Made by a program: the position numbers and the translations under genes. This document shows, piece by piece, positions 1 to 7,712 of a stretch of 35,187 nucleotides of DNA (its first letter is position 1; each line of letters starts with the position of its first letter). The stretch lies in assembly GCA_031459715.1 (NCBI GenBank), contig JAVKIA010000027.1:1-35187 (forward strand), written 5' to 3'. The notes under the pieces were generated by a model, which was not told the DNA's origin, searched no databases, and worked only from the letters and a program-made list of their open reading frames with translations. The DNA comes from Armatimonadota bacterium. Lineage in GTDB: Bacteria > Sysuimicrobiota > Sysuimicrobiia > Sysuimicrobiales > Humicultoraceae.

Positions 1-301
<301 letters not shown>

Positions 302-582
302 CCCTTAGGGGCAGCTCTACGGAGCCTCCTTCGGTGTGTGCTGTTGTCCGGGATCCTGAGGGGATGTGATCGCAACGCCAGTAGTGCGTGAGTCCACCCC
401 TCGGGTCTTGGGCGGGAGCGGACATCTGCTGTTCCCGGGCGGTTCATCCGGGAGTCTCCATCATGGCCCATCAGGCCGCGATGGAGGTGGAGTCTCGGAT
501 GTTGGGTGTCGCGTATCGCGCCCGGCCCTGGCCGTACCTGCCTGCGGTACCCAACGTTCGAGCTATGTCTTCCCTGTGCGGA
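302..582 (+). other. 23S-5S internal transcribed spacer
   Basis: About 280 bases separate 23S from 5S rRNA. I find no tRNA in it. It holds several inverted repeats: GCCCC/GGGGC at 299-312, TCCATC/GATGGA around 456-484, and GTTGGGT (501-507) pairing with ACCCAAC (549-555). It therefore looks like a folded precursor region processed by RNases. Short open frames cross it but show no protein-like character. Confidence 0.7.
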
Positions 583-701
583 TTCCCGGCGGCTATGCCG
601 GAGGGGCCACACCCGTTCCCATTCCGAACACGGCAGTTAAGCCCTCCAGGGCCGATGGTACTGCGGTGGCAACGCCGTGGGAGAGTAGGTCGCCGCCGGG
701 A
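583..701 (+). rRNA. 5S ribosomal RNA
   Basis: The gene is about 119 nt. The terminal helix is formed by TCCCGGCGGC at 583-592 and its complement at 692-701. The conserved internal stretch CATTCCGAACACGG is at about 620-633, and GGGAGAGTAGGTCGCCG closes the 3' half. It sits downstream of 23S in the usual 23S-5S order and is followed by an intrinsic terminator. Confidence 0.95.
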
Positions 702-705
702 GAAA

Positions 706-745
706 GCGTCGGGGGGAGGCAGGGCGCCTCTCCCCGACGCGTTTT
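706..745 (+). terminator. Intrinsic terminator of the rRNA operon
   Basis: A 15-bp stem (706-720 with 726-740, one G-T wobble) has a 5-base loop and is followed by TTTT. It lies a few bases after the 5S gene and is well placed to end the rRNA transcript. Confidence 0.88.
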
Positions 746-847
746 CTCATACGGAGCTATCGCCTGTGGTGCGAGGCCATCGTTGGGGTGCCAGTCAATC
801 GTTGCGATGCGAGTCTATATTCCAGGGTGAGGAGGATCTGAGCATCT

Positions 848-1993
848 ATGGCTGCTCCTCGTGTGGTGATCCTTGGTGGTGGGTTTGGTGGTCTGGCCGC
901 GGCCACCACGCTGCGCCAGGCGCTGGGTGACCGGGTGGATCTGCTGGTGGTGGACGCGGCGCCGGATTTCATGATGGGCCTGCGTCAGCTCTGGCTCCTG
1001 GACGGGCGGGCAACTCGGGCGGAGGGCACCAGGGACCGGCGTACCCTGCCGGAGCGTGCCATCCCCTTCCGCCAGGGGAGGGTGGAGGCCATCGACCCGG
1101 AGCGTCGGCGGGTGGCGGTGGACGGCGATTCCCTGGGCTACGACTACCTCATCGTGGCCCTGGGGGCGCAGCCGCGGTCCGACCTGATCCCCGGCGGGGC
1201 CGCCGGCGGCTACAATCTCTACCTGCCGGAGGAGGCCGAGGCCCTGGGCCACAGGCTGCGGGACCTGGAGCGCGGACGCATCCTCATCGCCATCGCCGGT
1301 TTGCCCTACAAGTGTCCGCCCGCGCCCTACGAGGCTGCGTTCATCATCGAGGCCCTGCTGCGGCGCACGGGACGTCGCCCCGCCGTAGAACTGGAGGTGC
1401 TCACACCCCAGGCGATGTCGCTGCCGGTGGCCGGGCCGGCGGTGTGCGCACAGGTGGAGGGGACGCTGGCCGCACGGCGCATCAGTTTCCGTACCCGGGC
1501 ACAGGTGCAGCGGGTGGAGGCGAGGCGCGTGCTGCTGGCGGACGGCAGCCAGGTGACGGCGGACGTGGTCGTCTACGTGCCCCCGCACCGCCCGTCCCAA
1601 GCGATCACGGCCAGCGGCCTGGCGGACGGGGAGTGGATCCGTCCCGATCCGCGGACGCTGGCCACAAAGGCCGAGCGCGTCTTTGCCCTGGGCGACATCA
1701 CGGAGATCCCCCTTGCCGGCGGACAGGCGCTGCCCAAGGCCGGCGTCTTTGCCGAGCGACAGGGTGAGGTCGTCGCCCGTAACCTGGCCGACCTCCTGGC
1801 GGGGCGGGAGCCTGTGGCGCGCTTCGACGGCGCAGGATACTGCTTCATCGAGGTGGGGGACGGCAAGGCCACCACGGTGGACGGCCGGTTCTTCGCCGAC
1901 CCGCCGGACGTGCGCGTCGCCGACCCCACGGCGGAGTCCCTGGCGGCTAAGGAAGCCTTCGAGCGGGAGCGCCTGCAGCGCTGGTTCGGATAG
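848..1993 (+). CDS. SQR-like NAD(P)/FAD-dependent oxidoreductase
   Basis: This 381-aa flavoprotein belongs to the pyridine nucleotide-disulfide oxidoreductase superfamily. The N-terminal FAD-binding GGGFGG motif is at residues 10-15, and a second nucleotide/flavin segment with the ALGD motif sits near residue 280. The segment YKCPPAPYE puts a Cys at residue 156 and a second Cys is at 332. Both fall where sulfide:quinone oxidoreductases and flavocytochrome c carry their redox cysteines; the third, peripheral SQR cysteine is not evident. The protein most likely transfers electrons from a sulfur compound or related donor to quinone, but the substrate is not proven. A GAGGAGG ribosome-binding site at about 829-835 and a TATATT -10-like box (816-821) support the start. 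Its 3' end overlaps the convergent MFS gene by 47 bp. Confidence 0.82.
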   Translation: MAAPRVVILGGGFGGLAAATTLRQALGDRVDLLVVDAAPDFMMGLRQLWLLDGRATRAEGTRDRRTLPERAIPFRQGRVEAIDPERRRVAVDGDSLGYDYLIVALGAQPRSDLIPGGAAGGYNLYLPEEAEALGHRLRDLERGRILIAIAGLPYKCPPAPYEAAFIIEALLRRTGRRPAVELEVLTPQAMSLPVAGPAVCAQVEGTLAARRISFRTRAQVQRVEARRVLLADGSQVTADVVVYVPPHRPSQAITASGLADGEWIRPDPRTLATKAERVFALGDITEIPLAGGQALPKAGVFAERQGEVVARNLADLLAGREPVARFDGAGYCFIEVGDGKATTVDGRFFADPPDVRVADPTAESLAAKEAFERERLQRWFG

Positions 1994-3116
1994 CCCGGCT
2001 GGCGGTGGCGCGTAGCAGTGCGGCGGCCGCCGCGGCGATGGGCAGGGTGAGGAGGAAGGGCCAGCTCAGGCCGCGCACAGCGACGGTGCCTCCCAGGACG
2101 GGGCCGAGGAAGAAACCCAGGTCGGCCGCAGCGTTAAGCGCACCCATGGCCGGCACGGCCTCCCCTCGCGGGGTGACGGCGGCCAGGCGCGCGGAGAGGG
2201 CCGCCGGGACCGCCGCGCCTACGATGCCTACCAGCCCGTTGAGGACCAGGAGCGCGGCGAAACTGTGCGCCAGGGGGACCGCCGCCATCACCGCGGCGCG
2301 CGCCAGGTAGACTGCGGCCAGGGGCCCCAGCGCGGTGCGGCGCTCCAGCGCCCTGCCGGCAGGAAGTTGCGCCGCGGCAAACGCGGCTGAGCCAGCCGCA
2401 AAAAGCAGGCCGACCTGCGATGCGTCCAGTCCCTGCGCCGTGGCGTGCAGCGGCAGGAAGGTGGAGAACAACCCGTAGCCGGTAGTGTGCAGGGCGTTAA
2501 GCGTCCAGACCGAGAGCACCTCACCCCGCCTTGCCAGCGCGCGCAGGGAGGTTCCCAGGGGGAGGGCGGCATCCCGCTGCGGGCTGACGGCGCCTCCCAG
2601 GGCCACGGGCAGCAGGGCCACGGCCGCGGAGAGAACGAGCGGCGCCCGCAGACCGGCAGCGTCGGCCAGCCACCCTCCCATCCAGGGTCCGGCCAGCAGC
2701 CCCACACCGAAGTAGAGCCAGAAGGTGGCGAACGCGGGCCCGTGCCGCCCGGGCGGAGCGCTATCGGCTACCTCTGCGAAGAGCACCGGCCACAGCAGCC
2801 CGCGAAATGCGCCGAAGAGCAGGCGGGAGAGGTACCACTCCAGCCGGGTGGCGGCCATGGCGAACCACAGCTGAGTTGCCGCCCCGCCCAGCGAGCCCAG
2901 CAGGATCGTCCCTCGCCGGCCGATGCGGCGGCTCACCGCCAGGGCCGCCAGCTCGGTGCCGATGATGGACAGCGACATGATCCCCACCAGCACTCCCATT
3001 TCCACCGTGGGCAGCCCGCGCGCCTGCAGGTAGAGGGGCAGGACCGGCTGAGCCACCATGATGGTCAGGATCATTGTGGTCGCGGCGAGGCCGAGGAGGT
3101 GAATACGTGGGGGCAC
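1947..3116 (-). CDS. MFS transporter
   Basis: A 389-aa integral membrane protein with about twelve hydrophobic segments and a basic GRRG loop after the second or third helix, typical of motif A in the major facilitator superfamily. It would export or import a small solute; no substrate can be inferred. A longer frame reaches 3245 but would run into the pilT ribosome-binding site. I chose the GTG at 3116 because the first helix begins right after it and the length then fits the family. No Shine-Dalgarno precedes it; a TACACT -10-like box ends 7 nt upstream, suggesting a leaderless message. The C-terminal 47 bp overlap the convergent SQR-like gene. Confidence 0.85.
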   Translation of the reverse strand: MPPRIHLLGLAATTMILTIMVAQPVLPLYLQARGLPTVEMGVLVGIMSLSIIGTELAALAVSRRIGRRGTILLGSLGGAATQLWFAMAATRLEWYLSRLLFGAFRGLLWPVLFAEVADSAPPGRHGPAFATFWLYFGVGLLAGPWMGGWLADAAGLRAPLVLSAAVALLPVALGGAVSPQRDAALPLGTSLRALARRGEVLSVWTLNALHTTGYGLFSTFLPLHATAQGLDASQVGLLFAAGSAAFAAAQLPAGRALERRTALGPLAAVYLARAAVMAAVPLAHSFAALLVLNGLVGIVGAAVPAALSARLAAVTPRGEAVPAMGALNAAADLGFFLGPVLGGTVAVRGLSWPFLLTLPIAAAAAALLRATASRAIRTSAAGAPARRLP

Positions 3117-3123
3117 GTGGTTG

Positions 3124-3129
3124 AGTGTA
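3124..3129 (-). promoter_or_regulatory. Candidate -10 box for the MFS gene (leaderless)
   Basis: TACACT on the minus strand ends 7 nt before the GTG start, so transcription would begin at or next to the start codon. No clear -35 hexamer is visible. Confidence 0.35.
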
Positions 3130-3256
3130 GCATGCGGCGACGGCACCCTGCCGCCTAAGAGCGGCGAGGTGCGGGCATAAACGGTGGCGGAAGCCCCCAG
3201 TGGCGCCAGCCTCAGGCTTTCCGCCGCAGCCGCCGGCCAGGTCAACGGAGGTGCTC

Positions 3257-4333
3257 ATGGAGATTCACGGGCTCCTGAAGATGGTCATCGAGCGTAATGC
3301 CAGCGATCTGCACCTCAAGGTGAAGAATCCCCCTATCCTGCGCATCAACGGCCACCTCATCCCGGTGGACCTGCCTCCCTTCGAACCGGCAGAACTGCAA
3401 TCGCTCATCGAGTCCATGCTCACCGACGCGCAGCGGGAGACGTTCCGCCAGGAGCTGGAGCTGGACTTCGGCTACAGCGTGCCCGGCCTCTCCCGCTTCC
3501 GGGTCAACGTCTTCCGGCAGCGGGGCCACGTGGGCGCGGCCATCCGGGCCATCCCCATGCAGGTGCCCACCATCGCCCAGCTGCACCTGCCGGCGGGTGT
3601 GGAGCGCTTCGCCGAGCTGCCACGGGGGATGGTGCTGGTGACGGGGCCCACTGGCAGCGGCAAGTCCACGACCCTGGCCGCCCTGATCAACCACATCAAC
3701 CAGCACCGATCCTGCCACGTGGTGACCATCGAGGACCCCATCGAGTACCTGCACCACGACCAGAAGAGCATCATCGACCAGCGGGAGGTAGGCAGCGACA
3801 CCCACTCCTTCGCCCACGCCCTGCGCCACGTGCTGCGGCAGGATCCGGACGTGATCCTCATCGGGGAGATGCGCGACCTGGAGACCATCGCCACAGCCAT
3901 CACCGCGGCAGAGACCGGGCATCTGGTCTTTGCCACCCTGCATACCCAGAGTGCCGCCCAGGCCGTGGAGCGCATCGTCGACGTCTTCCCGCCGTATCAG
4001 CAGGAGCAGGTGCGCATGCAGCTTTCCCTGTCCCTGGAGGGGGTGCTCTCCCAGACGCTGCTGCCGCGGCGCGACGGCCGCGGTCGGGTGGCTGCGGTGG
4101 AGGTGCTGCGGCTGACCCCTGCGGTGCGCAACCTCATCCGCGAGGGGAAGACCTTCCAGCTCCCCTCGGCGATTCAGTCCGGCGCGCGAGAAGGGATGCA
4201 GACCCTCAACCAGGCCCTGCGCCGGCTGGTGGAGGAGGGGCTGGTCAGCTACGAGGAGGCGGCGGCCCGCGCCACCAACCCTCAGGAGCTAGACCAGCTC
4301 CTGGGACGGGGGCGGCCCGCGACGGTGCGCTAG
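3257..4333 (+). CDS. pilT: Type IV pilus retraction ATPase PilT
   Basis: A 358-aa secretion-type ATPase that in known systems powers pilus disassembly from the cytoplasmic face of the inner membrane. The Walker A motif GPTGSGKST is at residues 130-138, the Walker B region LIGEMRD at about 201-207 and the His box HLVFATLHT begins at residue 222. The C-terminal GMQTLNQAL segment is also typical of PilT. The start ATG at 3257 has a GGAGGT site five bases upstream; a longer upstream extension is unlikely. No other pilus gene lies nearby, so it is an orphan within this window. PilU-like paralogues are an alternative, but general PilT identity is secure. Confidence 0.95.
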   Translation: MEIHGLLKMVIERNASDLHLKVKNPPILRINGHLIPVDLPPFEPAELQSLIESMLTDAQRETFRQELELDFGYSVPGLSRFRVNVFRQRGHVGAAIRAIPMQVPTIAQLHLPAGVERFAELPRGMVLVTGPTGSGKSTTLAALINHINQHRSCHVVTIEDPIEYLHHDQKSIIDQREVGSDTHSFAHALRHVLRQDPDVILIGEMRDLETIATAITAAETGHLVFATLHTQSAAQAVERIVDVFPPYQQEQVRMQLSLSLEGVLSQTLLPRRDGRGRVAAVEVLRLTPAVRNLIREGKTFQLPSAIQSGAREGMQTLNQALRRLVEEGLVSYEEAAARATNPQELDQLLGRGRPATVR

Positions 4334-4339
4334 AGCCGA

Positions 4340-4367
4340 TTGACAACCCTTCGCTGCCTGTTAGAAT
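4340..4367 (+). promoter_or_regulatory. Sigma-70-type promoter for rpoZ
   Basis: A perfect TTGACA -35 (4340-4345), a 16-bp spacer and a TAGAAT -10 (4362-4367). Transcription should start near 4374, giving a leader of about 54 nt before rpoZ. It lies only 6 bases after the pilT stop. Confidence 0.85.
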
Positions 4368-4372
4368 ACCCC

Positions 4373-4395
4373 CGGGCATCCGCCCGTATCTTTTT
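4373..4395 (+). terminator. Weak terminator-like hairpin in the rpoZ leader
   Basis: CGGGC (4373-4377) pairs with GCCCG (4382-4386) over a 4-base loop, followed by TATCTTTTT. The stem is only 5 bp. It could end pilT transcripts or act as a weak attenuator right after the rpoZ start site. Confidence 0.35.
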
Positions 4396-4427
4396 CATCC
4401 CAGCGAGCGCAATCAGGAGCGTGCCAG

Positions 4428-4634
4428 GTGATCAAGCCTCCCCTTGAGGCCCTGCTCGACCGCGTGGAGAGCAAGTACGCGCTGGTAATCGTCGCCGCCA
4501 AGCGGGCGCGGCAGCTGAAAGAAGGCGCCCTGCCCCTGGTCGACGTCGATTCCAGCAACCCAGTGAGTGTGGCGCTGGAGGAGATCGCCGCGGGGAAGAT
4601 CCGCTACGAGGCGCCGCGCGCTGGCATCAAGTAG
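4428..4634 (+). CDS. rpoZ: DNA-directed RNA polymerase subunit omega
   Basis: A 68-aa protein with the omega signature near its N-terminus: a PPLEALLDRVESKYALV stretch followed by a basic KRARQL segment. Omega binds the beta' subunit and helps assemble RNA polymerase. The start is GTG at 4428 with an AGGAGC site about 8 bases upstream. It stands alone behind its own consensus promoter. In many bacteria rpoZ sits next to gmk or coaBC, neither of which is seen here. The gene is convergent with the tandem-Nudix gene, which ends at the next base (4635). Confidence 0.92.
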   Translation: MIKPPLEALLDRVESKYALVIVAAKRARQLKEGALPLVDVDSSNPVSVALEEIAAGKIRYEAPRAGIK

Positions 4635-5573
4635 TCAGTCCGGCCGGGCCACCCCCAGGTAGAGATCCGAGGTGGGAGCGGCCAGGTCCTCCCACAGGCG
4701 GAGGCGCAGCGCCTCCGGGTATACGGTAACGCCGGCCAGGGCGTCGCGGGGGAACCAGCGGGCGCGGGTGACCTCGCATCGCGCAGTGGAGACGTCGCAG
4801 AACCCGGTCTCGGCGCCCATGCGCAGCGCCCCGCCGCCGGGCTGCCCCAGGAAGTAGGCCTCGATCCTGTGCTCCCCCAGGTGCGCATCGATAAATTCCC
4901 CCAGGTAGAGCAGCCGCTCCGGGACGACGCGGAAACCGGTCTCCTCAGCGGTTTCCCGTACCAGGACTTCCTCCAGCCTCTCCCCCGCCTGCACCGGGCC
5001 GCCGGGGAGTACCCAGAACGCCTCCCGGTCGTCGCTCACCAGCAACAGCCGTCCTTCCTGCGCCAGGATAACCCGCGCATTGAGCCGATGGGGCAGGGCC
5101 AGGTGTGTGGCGCCCTCCATCCCCAGGTAGGGATCGCGAGCGTTCTGGGGGACCCGGAGGTAGCGGCGGAGGCGGGCCTGGAATCCTGGAGCAGCCAGGG
5201 CTGCCGGGAAGAGGCGCAGGGTCCCCAGCTCGCCCGGCGCGACCAGACACCTGCGCCGCGCGCCGCCGCTGGGTCCCCGGTCCACCGTCTCCGCCGCAGC
5301 CACCGCGCCGTGCAACCGTCCCAGGAAGGCGCACTGCAGCAGGCGACGCTCCCCCTGGAGGACCTCCCAGACACAGAGGAGGGGCCCCACCTCCACAGGC
5401 ACGCCCGCCTCCTCCGCGGCTTCGCGCCGCGCGGCGGCGGGCAGCGCCTCCCCGGGGTCGGCATGCCCTCCGGGAAGCACCCAGTAGTCGCGCCCGACCC
5501 GCTGCGTCACCAGGATGCGCCCCTGAGCGTCAGCGGCGGCGACGCGCGCGATAACCTCCACCCGTTCGGGCAC
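4635..5573 (-). CDS. Tandem-domain Nudix hydrolase
   Basis: A 312-aa protein made of two Nudix domains. Both carry a complete Nudix box (G-x5-E-x7-RE-x2-EE-x-G): residues 36-58 and 192-214. Each half also ends in a similar D-x-YLG motif (near residues 148 and 303), which suggests an internal duplication. Nudix enzymes hydrolyse nucleoside diphosphates linked to other groups; both sites look catalytically intact and the substrates are unknown. The start is GTG at 5573 with a GGGAGG site 7 bases upstream. It diverges from the BsuPI-domain gene over a short shared promoter region. Single-domain Nudix proteins are usually half this size. Confidence 0.9.
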   Translation of the reverse strand: MPERVEVIARVAAADAQGRILVTQRVGRDYWVLPGGHADPGEALPAAARREAAEEAGVPVEVGPLLCVWEVLQGERRLLQCAFLGRLHGAVAAAETVDRGPSGGARRRCLVAPGELGTLRLFPAALAAPGFQARLRRYLRVPQNARDPYLGMEGATHLALPHRLNARVILAQEGRLLLVSDDREAFWVLPGGPVQAGERLEEVLVRETAEETGFRVVPERLLYLGEFIDAHLGEHRIEAYFLGQPGGGALRMGAETGFCDVSTARCEVTRARWFPRDALAGVTVYPEALRLRLWEDLAAPTSDLYLGVARPD

Positions 5574-5598
5574 CCCGAACCTCCCGCCTTTCCGTTCC

Positions 5599-5621
5599 GT
5601 ATGATGTCTTAGGGATCATAC
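5599..5621. promoter_or_regulatory. Symmetric divergent promoter/operator
   Basis: GTATGAT (5599-5605) and ATCATAC (5615-5621) form a perfect 7-bp inverted repeat with a 9-base spacer. Each arm contains TATGAT, a good -10 box, reading outward toward the BsuPI gene (plus) and the Nudix gene (minus). Both genes have Shine-Dalgarno sites at suitable distances beyond the predicted start points. It may be a bidirectional promoter, an operator, or both. Confidence 0.5.
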
Positions 5622-5638
5622 CACCGGGGAGGTCGCCA

Positions 5639-6100
5639 GTGCCGCTGGTGCTGCTGTGGATCGTGGTCGCCGCCCTTGTCACCGCCGCGGGCGTACCGTC
5701 GGTGCACCAGACTGCCGGCGCTCTGCGTCTGGAGCTGTGGGTGGGCAAGGCCAGCTACGTGGTCGGCGAGCCGGTACAGGCGCACCTGGCCGCGCGCAAC
5801 GGCGGAAGGACACCCCTGCGCGTGGAGTTCGCATCGGGGCAGCGCTTCGACCTGGTGGTGCGGCAGCGGGGGGTGCTGGTCTGGCGCTGGTCACACGACA
5901 GGGCCTTCGTGCAGGTCTTGCAGGAGGTCACACTGCGCCCGGGGCAGGCTTTGACCTTTGAGGCCACCTGGGGCCAGATCGACCTGCAGGGACGCCGCGT
6001 CGAGCCGGGGACGTACGAGCTGGTAGGCGTCTTCCTGGGCCGCACCTCCCAGGCGGGGATGCTGGAGACACCCCCGCTGCTCCTGCGCATCACTCCCTGA
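5639..6100 (+). CDS. Exported BsuPI-domain protein
   Basis: A 153-aa protein with a hydrophobic N-terminal signal segment (about residues 2-18), so it is probably secreted or anchored outside the membrane. The rest is a beta-rich domain resembling the BsuPI (intracellular proteinase inhibitor) family: ELWVGKASYVVGEPV, then a FDLVV strand, a W-S-HDRAF turn and a late EPGTYEL segment. Family members have an immunoglobulin-like fold; whether this one inhibits a protease is unknown. The start is GTG at 5639, with GGGGAGG at 5627-5633. It is transcribed divergently from the tandem Nudix gene. Confidence 0.7.
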   Translation: MPLVLLWIVVAALVTAAGVPSVHQTAGALRLELWVGKASYVVGEPVQAHLAARNGGRTPLRVEFASGQRFDLVVRQRGVLVWRWSHDRAFVQVLQEVTLRPGQALTFEATWGQIDLQGRRVEPGTYELVGVFLGRTSQAGMLETPPLLLRITP

Positions 6101-6141
6101 GGCCCCCTCCCCGCCCGGTGGCCGCCGTTCGCGCCAGCGGT

Positions 6142-6147
6142 TATAAT
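6142..6147 (+). promoter_or_regulatory. -10 box of the tRNA-Met promoter
   Basis: A perfect TATAAT ends 9 bases before the mature tRNA 5' end. No recognisable -35 hexamer lies at the expected distance. This promoter may also drive tilS, which starts shortly after the tRNA. Confidence 0.65.
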
Positions 6148-6156
6148 GAGGCACGT

Positions 6157-6233
6157 GGCGGCGTAGCTCAGCTGGTCAGAGCACGCGGCTCATACCCGCG
6201 GAGTCGGGAGTTCGAGTCTCCCCGCCGCCACCA
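6157..6233 (+). tRNA. tRNA-Met (CAU), elongator type
   Basis: A 77-nt cloverleaf with CCA encoded: acceptor 6157-6163 with 6223-6229, D stem GCTC/GAGC, anticodon stem CGCGG/CCGCG, T stem GGGAG/CTCCC. The anticodon CAT is at 6191-6193. G1 pairs with C72 and the anticodon stem lacks the three consecutive G-C pairs of initiators, so it is not tRNA-fMet. The body resembles Bacillus elongator tRNA-Met more than tRNA-Ile2, though the CAU anticodon leaves Ile2 formally possible. It lies directly upstream of tilS. Confidence 0.93.
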
Positions 6234-6285
6234 GGTGGGCCCGGAAGGGGGCTCTTCGATTTTTCTGCGCGACACCACCGACCTC

Positions 6286-7653
6286 TTGCGGGAGAACGTG
6301 GAGGCCACCATCCGCCGCCACCGGCTCCTGACGCCCGGAGACGGAGTGGTGACCGGCGTCTCCGGCGGCGCTGACTCGGTGGCGCTGCTGCTCCTGCTGC
6401 GCGAGGTTGGCGCCGTGCTGCACCTGCGCCTGGTCGTGGCGCACCTGAACCACGGGCTGCGTCCCGATGCGGCGACGGACGCCCGCTTCGTCCAGGCGCT
6501 GGCCGCGGCGTGGGGGTTGCCGTACGTGGGTGAGACGGCGGATGTGCGCGCCTTTGCCCGGCGGCAGCACCTTTCCCTGGAGGCGGCGGCGCGGGAGGTC
6601 CGCTACGCCTTCCTGCAGCGCGTGGCCGCGGCGCACGGGTGCGGGGTGGTGGCGGTGGGGCACACCGCCGACGACCAGGTGGAGACGCTGTTGCTGCGCC
6701 TGCTGCGGGGAGGGCGGCCGGGGGGGATGTGGCCCCGGCGGGCGCTGGGTGCCGTGGTTCTGGTACGTCCGTTGCTGGACTGCTGGCGTCGCGACCTGCG
6801 AGCGCTGCTTACAGAGCGGGGAATTCCCTGGCGGGAGGATCCGACGAACCTGGACCGGCGTCACCTGCGCAACCGCGTCCGGCACGACTTGCTGCCCGCG
6901 CTGGCAGGGTATATCCCAGACGGGCAGAACAAGGTGAAGCACAGTGCAGATCTCCTGGCCGCTGAGGACGCCGCCCTGACGGCGGCGGCCGCGGCCGTGG
7001 AGGCCGAGGCACTGGTGCTCGGGGAAGATGGTGTCCGGGTACGTCGTGCGGTGCTGGCGGCGCAGCCGCCGGCCGTGGGGTGGCGGCTGCTCCGTCGCGC
7101 CGTGGCCGCATGCGGAGGGAATCTGCGGCAGCTGCGCTTCGTAACCGTGCGGGAGGCGCTACGGCTGGCGGAGGAAGGGAGGGAGGGGCAGCGGCTCAGT
7201 CTGCCCCGGGTGGAGCTGGAGGTCCGGGGGGATGACCTGCTGCTGGTCCCCGCGGGGAGCCCGCCCTGGGAAGAGGTGGTCCTGCCCGTAGCGGGGCGGG
7301 TGGACGCGAAGCCGTTCGGCCTGATCGTGGAGAGTACGATCCTCCCACGCGAAGCGATGGATCTGGGTGACGGCGCTGCCTACCTGGATGCCGACCGGGT
7401 GCGGCTTCCGCTGATGCTGCGGCCGTGGCGTCCGGGCGACCGGTTCACCCCGCTGGGCATGCGAGGGAGGAAGAAGGTGGGGGACTTCCTCACAGACGCC
7501 AAGGTGCCGCGCCTGCACCGCCGGCGCCTTCCGGTGCTGGTGGACGGCGCCGGCACCATCCTGTGGCTGGTGGGCTGGCGTCTGGCCGAGGAGGCCCGGG
7601 TCACCGGGCAGACCCAGCGCGTGCTGCGTCTGCGCGTGCGCCCCCGGGCGTGA
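6286..7653 (+). CDS. tilS: tRNA(Ile)-lysidine synthetase TilS
   Basis: This enzyme attaches lysine to C34 of tRNA-Ile(CAU), changing its decoding and charging from Met to Ile. The PP-loop motif SGGADS appears about 25 residues in, and the C-terminal TilS domain contains RPGDRFTPLGMRGRKKVGD, a family hallmark. The start is uncertain: the reading frame is open back through the tRNA. I chose TTG at 6286 (455 aa) because family N-termini align there; GTG at 6298 or GTG at 6235 are alternatives. No clear Shine-Dalgarno precedes any of them. Processing of the upstream tRNA would release the tilS message. The gene is followed by ftsH, as in Bacillus, but without hpt between. Confidence 0.9.
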   Translation: MRENVEATIRRHRLLTPGDGVVTGVSGGADSVALLLLLREVGAVLHLRLVVAHLNHGLRPDAATDARFVQALAAAWGLPYVGETADVRAFARRQHLSLEAAAREVRYAFLQRVAAAHGCGVVAVGHTADDQVETLLLRLLRGGRPGGMWPRRALGAVVLVRPLLDCWRRDLRALLTERGIPWREDPTNLDRRHLRNRVRHDLLPALAGYIPDGQNKVKHSADLLAAEDAALTAAAAAVEAEALVLGEDGVRVRRAVLAAQPPAVGWRLLRRAVAACGGNLRQLRFVTVREALRLAEEGREGQRLSLPRVELEVRGDDLLLVPAGSPPWEEVVLPVAGRVDAKPFGLIVESTILPREAMDLGDGAAYLDADRVRLPLMLRPWRPGDRFTPLGMRGRKKVGDFLTDAKVPRLHRRRLPVLVDGAGTILWLVGWRLAEEARVTGQTQRVLRLRVRPRA

Positions 7654-7689
7654 GGAGCCGAGGTGGTTTCCCCCCGGGGGCGGAGCGTG

Positions 7690-7695
7690 TATAGT
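7690..7695 (+). promoter_or_regulatory. Candidate -10 box for ftsH
   Basis: TATAGT lies 17 bases before the ftsH GTG, just after the tilS stop. No clear -35 is visible; a CCCCCGGGGG palindrome sits at 7671-7680 where it would lie. Confidence 0.35.
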
Positions 7696-7712
7696 CAAAC
7701 GGGGAGGGTGGC

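Noticed and set aside
366-930. Open frames across the 23S-5S spacer and 5S gene
   Set aside because: They overlap rRNA and its terminator and have no protein-like features.
6157-6233. Reading the CAU tRNA as tRNA-Ile2, the TilS substrate
   Set aside because: The acceptor, anticodon stem and variable region resemble Bacillus elongator tRNA-Met more closely; initiator features are also absent. A classifier would settle it.
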